Shown: in pieces, positions 60,560-64,000 of the stretch
How the letters are laid out: every line of letters begins with the position of its first letter
Numbering within the stretch: the stretch's first letter is position 1
Assembly: GCA_003864495.1 (NCBI GenBank)
Contig: ML133366.1
Location: 782,871-846,870, forward strand
Direction of reading: 5' to 3'
DNA from: Nemopilema nomurai
Taxonomy: Eukaryota; Cnidaria; Scyphozoa; Rhizostomeae; Rhizostomatidae
DNA: 64,000 nucleotides
Notes under the pieces: generated by a model
The model's input: the letters and a program-made list of their open reading frames with translations, nothing else
Told to the model about the DNA's origin: nothing
The model's database searches: none
Program-made: the position numbers and the translations under genes

Positions 60560-60690
60560 TGGTGCGCGCCCGCAATATCTTGCCCGCGCACCTGTCTGCG
60601 CGCTTTTCGAAATTGGCCGCGCAAATTATTCAAACACGACTGTGGCCGCGCAAACTCATCAAACGTGAATGTGGCCGCGCAAACAAGTGA
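60560..60690. repeat. GC-rich direct repeats (GGCCGCGCAAA)
   Basis: GGCCGCGCAAA occurs at about 60615, 60644 and 60673, a period near 29 bases, within a GCGC-rich patch starting at about 60560 that stands out from the AT-rich surroundings. Its role is unknown; it lies just upstream of the catalytic exon of a Harbinger transposase. Confidence 0.6.
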
Positions 60691-60945
60691 TAAAGATCTT
60701 TCCACAAATTTATGGTGTAACTTCGACGTTGTTTTCACACCACAACAATGCCATGCCAGGAACAGCACCAACAACAAATATGCGTGCTTAGGAATCTGGG
60801 CCCCATGAGAGAAAACGGTTTGTTGTTTTGCCCGCCATTACAGCTTAGCAACCGTGATCACCATCAAATTCGCTATGGTTTCGTGTTTTATTTGATATCT
60901 GGATTTCGATAAAGCGTTTTGGAGAAAGTCCGAATAGATGCTTAT

Positions 60946-63900
60946 ATGGATGGTAAGTTACCTTTCTTGAATTTACATCAAACTTCTATTCAAAATTTTC
61001 CTCCAGCGCCAATTCCCATACATTTAAATTTTATACCCTCTCGCCACTTCTATGGCTTGTGAGTTTGATTCCATCATGGTGACGCCTTAAAAATCTTTCT
61101 GATTAATATGTAGATGTAGCTGTTTCTAAAAACGAGGAGACATTTTAGGCATACTATCAGTGGTCGGAATAACGACCGATATCCAAAATCAAAGAGGTTT
61201 TTGCTGGATGTGTATATTGTTTTTTAGCTTTTTCCCTGTTCAATCATTTCCACTTATGACTTACTCTTTTTCTACCATAATGCTTTTACACTTTCAGAAA
61301 TTGTTTGTACTATTTGCAAAAGAGAATGTGGCTCACATTGGTGTAAAATATGTAAAAAACCATGCCACTCAATTAAACCATGTGGAAAAACTGATGGAGA
61401 GGAGGGGTATGGGTCAGCAGTCATATGTAAAAACTGTTCTTCCTCAGCTGCGTCAAATGATTCTTCTGGAGGTGCTGTTAAATGTAAGCTGAAACTCCTT
61501 TGTTGTAACTAATTATTAGGGTTAGCATCAAAATTTGAATTCAATAACAGAACTTTGATTTACATTTAATTTTTGCACACAATAGAAATTTCTCATATAA
61601 TTATTTTGGATTATATAGATGTGTAATAATTATGCAAAACTTTTAGCCTTCCTTCAGCATTTCAAAAGACAACCCAAAGACTCCATCTTTGAAGTAAAGC
61701 CAAAAAGGGTCAGATCTGGATATGAAACAACTCAAATTGCCATTTGCTGGAAATGTTTTCAAGATCAAAAACCAAAGTTCTGGCTAAGCAGATTTAATCA
61801 ATCGACAGTGAAGAAGCATATGGAGACTTCCCATGGAAACCACAATATTTCTTCCAAAGACATTGTTCCAGGAAATGCAATTGCTGCTGCTGAGGCAATG
61901 AGAAAAAATTCAGAGATAAGCAAGCTTAAAATCAGGTGAAAGTTTGTAAGGTCATCTATCTACAGCAAGATTGCTATGTATGTGACTTGCATTCCAAAGA
62001 TAAATATCCCACATTTGAGAAAACAGTTTGCACACTTTGAACTTTAAAATTTCCCTCTGAATTTGTTCAAACCATGTTTAAAAGTTTAACAAACTGGCTC
62101 TATACTTCCCTTTTATCTGATATTTGAGAGCTTTTTCACGTTTCTTACTGTGTTGTTGATTATCATTCTTTCCTTCCTCAGTGAAAATTTAAAAGTGTGG
62201 AAAGAGTCCAAACCTTCGCAAAAATCTTCAACTGAAGAAGGCACGGATGTTATCAGTAAAGTGTATGGATTTTCTTCTTATTGAAAAATATCAATTTTTG
62301 CAGATTTTAGTTGTTTTAATACAATTCCATGTATCATAAGGAAAAATGTGTTTTGACCTCAGAGGATATAGATTGCTTGCCTTTCCATAAAGTATTGTCT
62401 TGAAGTTACTTTAAAAGCAAAATTCCTAAAATATACTAATTCCGAATTTTGGTATGCCCTCTGCATATTTGAACTACAAATTTTGCAAATATTGGGTAAC
62501 ATGATCGATATACCTGTTGTTATCTGTGTGACATATCAAACAGATGAATTTTTGTATGAAAACATAAAATTACAAAGTTTCTGTGAAAGTGATATCATTG
62601 TTTATTTTAATACATGCATTCCACAAACTATAGGCACCTGTTCTTTAATTGACTTCTCAGCAAACATGGGTTCCAACTTAATTGGCTGAGCGACCAAAAC
62701 CCTCCATACCCCATGAGCCAATCAGAATTTGCAAACGTGCCTCGCAGCCACATTGAGACCTTTTTTGGATGTTTTTACCAGTACCCACAAACAAATATAT
62801 AAATGTGTAAAATGTGCTAAAATATAACCTAATTTTTTTCCAAAAATTTATTCTAGGATGAAAAAAATTTCTCAGCACAATATTTATGCATATAACTTTT
62901 TAACAGGAATGTCTCTGAGCTAACAGCCAGTCTGGCAGAAGAATCAACATTTTTATCAAAATCGCCAATGTAAGTTTATCATTTGAATACCAAATTCTTC
63001 TTTATTGTTTCTCGTATTTTGTTGACCTTTCTTATAGAGCTTGACTTTCAAATTTTTTTTTCTCATGTTTCTTACAGGACTCATCTCGAAACAAATGAGG
63101 ATATAACAAAGAAATCAGATCTGTATCAGGAAACTTTGGAATCTTTGTTGCCCTCTGCAGTTCCTAAACAACAATCAATTGGTACTGATGAAAGTTCGTT
63201 TGACTCTGTTGCCAATCTAATTGCTGAGAAGGTTGCCAAAATAATTCAGAAGAATGGGCCAAAAACATCATCCAGTACTGTTGATACGAAATTAAATTCC
63301 TCAAATTTAAATGAGTTTTTGGAAAACTTCCCAGACTTTAAAGTTATTAAAGACGAAGGCATGGGTCACATTCTCAAATGTACCCCATGCAGCAGTTTTA
63401 TTGCAAGCCCATATGACAAGAGACCTCCATCAAGAAGAGGTAATATTTCATCTGCTGGGTCATTAGCAACTGGACTCACTCTCAGTTTTGACACCTATTC
63501 AAACTTGTGTTTTGGACATTGCCAAAAATGGTTTGATTTGAAGTTCAAGCTAGAGAAACATTTCTCCTCAGAGGGGCATCTAATGGCCTTACAGCATGCA
63601 AAATTATTGAGAAAAGGAGAAAAAAGACGGTCATTGGTAGTAAAAAACCAATTAAGGACAGCATTGGGAGTTGTAAAATCAAAATCTGCAGCTCTACATT
63701 ATGAGACAAGGCTAGCAGAGTTATATGCTGCTGGAGTTGATGTTGGCGACTATGGGCAGTGATAGAAAACTCTTTAATGCAATGATAAAGGCCACGTGCA
63801 ATTACATTGATATGAGAACAAAAAGATTCCTAAAGATGCCTCTTCCAAACACAGGTATGACTCCACATTTCTATGTGACAGCAGACAAATCAACTAATCA

Positions 63901-64000
63901 TAGAATTGTCAACCAAGTCACTATGGTGTGTCTAGTAGTAGATGGAGCTCGCCAAGGAATACCTTTGAGCATGTCTCCAGTTTCTTTTAACTCAGAGGGA
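60946..64000 (+). CDS. KIAA1586-like zinc-finger / hAT-related transposase gene (5' part)
   Basis: Exon 1 is only ATGGATG (60946-60952). Exon 2 (61298-61483) joins in phase to give MDEIVCTICKRECG, a cysteine-rich finger with eight Cys in about 40 residues. Exon 3 (61647-61935) has a BED-like finger (ICWKCFQD, then VKKHMETSHGN). Exons at 62182-62255, 62907-62968 and 63078 onward carry an acidic linker, a second finger (CFGHCQKWFDLKFKLEKHFSS) and the start of the RNase H-like domain (PHFYVTADKSTNHR). The 62255/62907 junction is out of phase by one base, and a shift near 63755 (after DVGDYG) breaks the frame. The end lies beyond the window. Such proteins are hAT-related; this copy is probably a recent pseudogene. 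Confidence 0.65.

Overview
The window looks like metazoan nuclear DNA, most plausibly from a cnidarian such as a coral, sea anemone or hydrozoan. The reasons are an AT-rich background, many short exons with GT/AG introns, no operon structure, and a set of transposon-derived families common in such genomes: PIF/Harbinger with MADF/BESS or SANT partners, THAP-linked transposases, KDZ transposase, ZMYM1-like hAT, Penelope-like elements, tyrosine recombinases and YqaJ/SWIM proteins. The phylum is an inference; no species marker was found. No tRNA, rRNA or CRISPR array was recognised.

Layout. 1-1040: a duplicated, exon-like non-coding unit. 2380-7072 (-): a broken THAP/DDE gene whose first intron holds a 3.1-kb Harbinger element (3584-6729) and whose helix-turn-helix exon is split by a 300-bp hAT-type MITE (2487-2786). 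7510-9860 (-): a second broken transposase-domain gene with a Penelope-type hammerhead repeat in an intron. 11719-14673 (-): a ZMYM1-like hAT transposase with a 350-bp triplication. 15161-15595 (-): a THAP fragment. 16128-17500 (+): a decayed HUH-endonuclease/SF3-helicase gene. 17618-18403 (-): the 3' end of a Penelope-like element with its GIY-YIG domain and a second hammerhead copy.

The best-preserved genes lie at 18.7-41.8 kb. They are a small two-exon gene (-), an apparently intact 16-exon KDZ transposase-type gene (19621-29302, +), two satellite arrays (74 bp and 172 bp units), a nine-exon homeodomain + HMG-like + chromodomain gene (32421-36605, +), and a convergent coiled-coil/pseudokinase gene (37232-41771, -). 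The KDZ introns carry two small inverted-repeat elements, one enclosing a gag-like fragment.

The right third is mobile-element debris and satellite. It holds a Penelope RT fragment, a SWIM/YqaJ pseudogene, a second Harbinger pair, a 349-bp (AGTC)n tract, a 203-bp satellite (49230-53490) invaded by a 728-bp MITE, a five-exon tyrosine-recombinase gene with one frameshift, a third Harbinger transposase facing a BESS-domain fragment, and the 5' part of a KIAA1586-like zinc-finger/transposase gene running off the end.

No gene set forms a pathway. The common theme is selfish DNA and DNA-binding proteins derived from it, repeatedly nested. The most notable items are the paired hammerhead ribozymes, the homeodomain-HMG-chromodomain gene, the intact KDZ gene and the pseudokinase.
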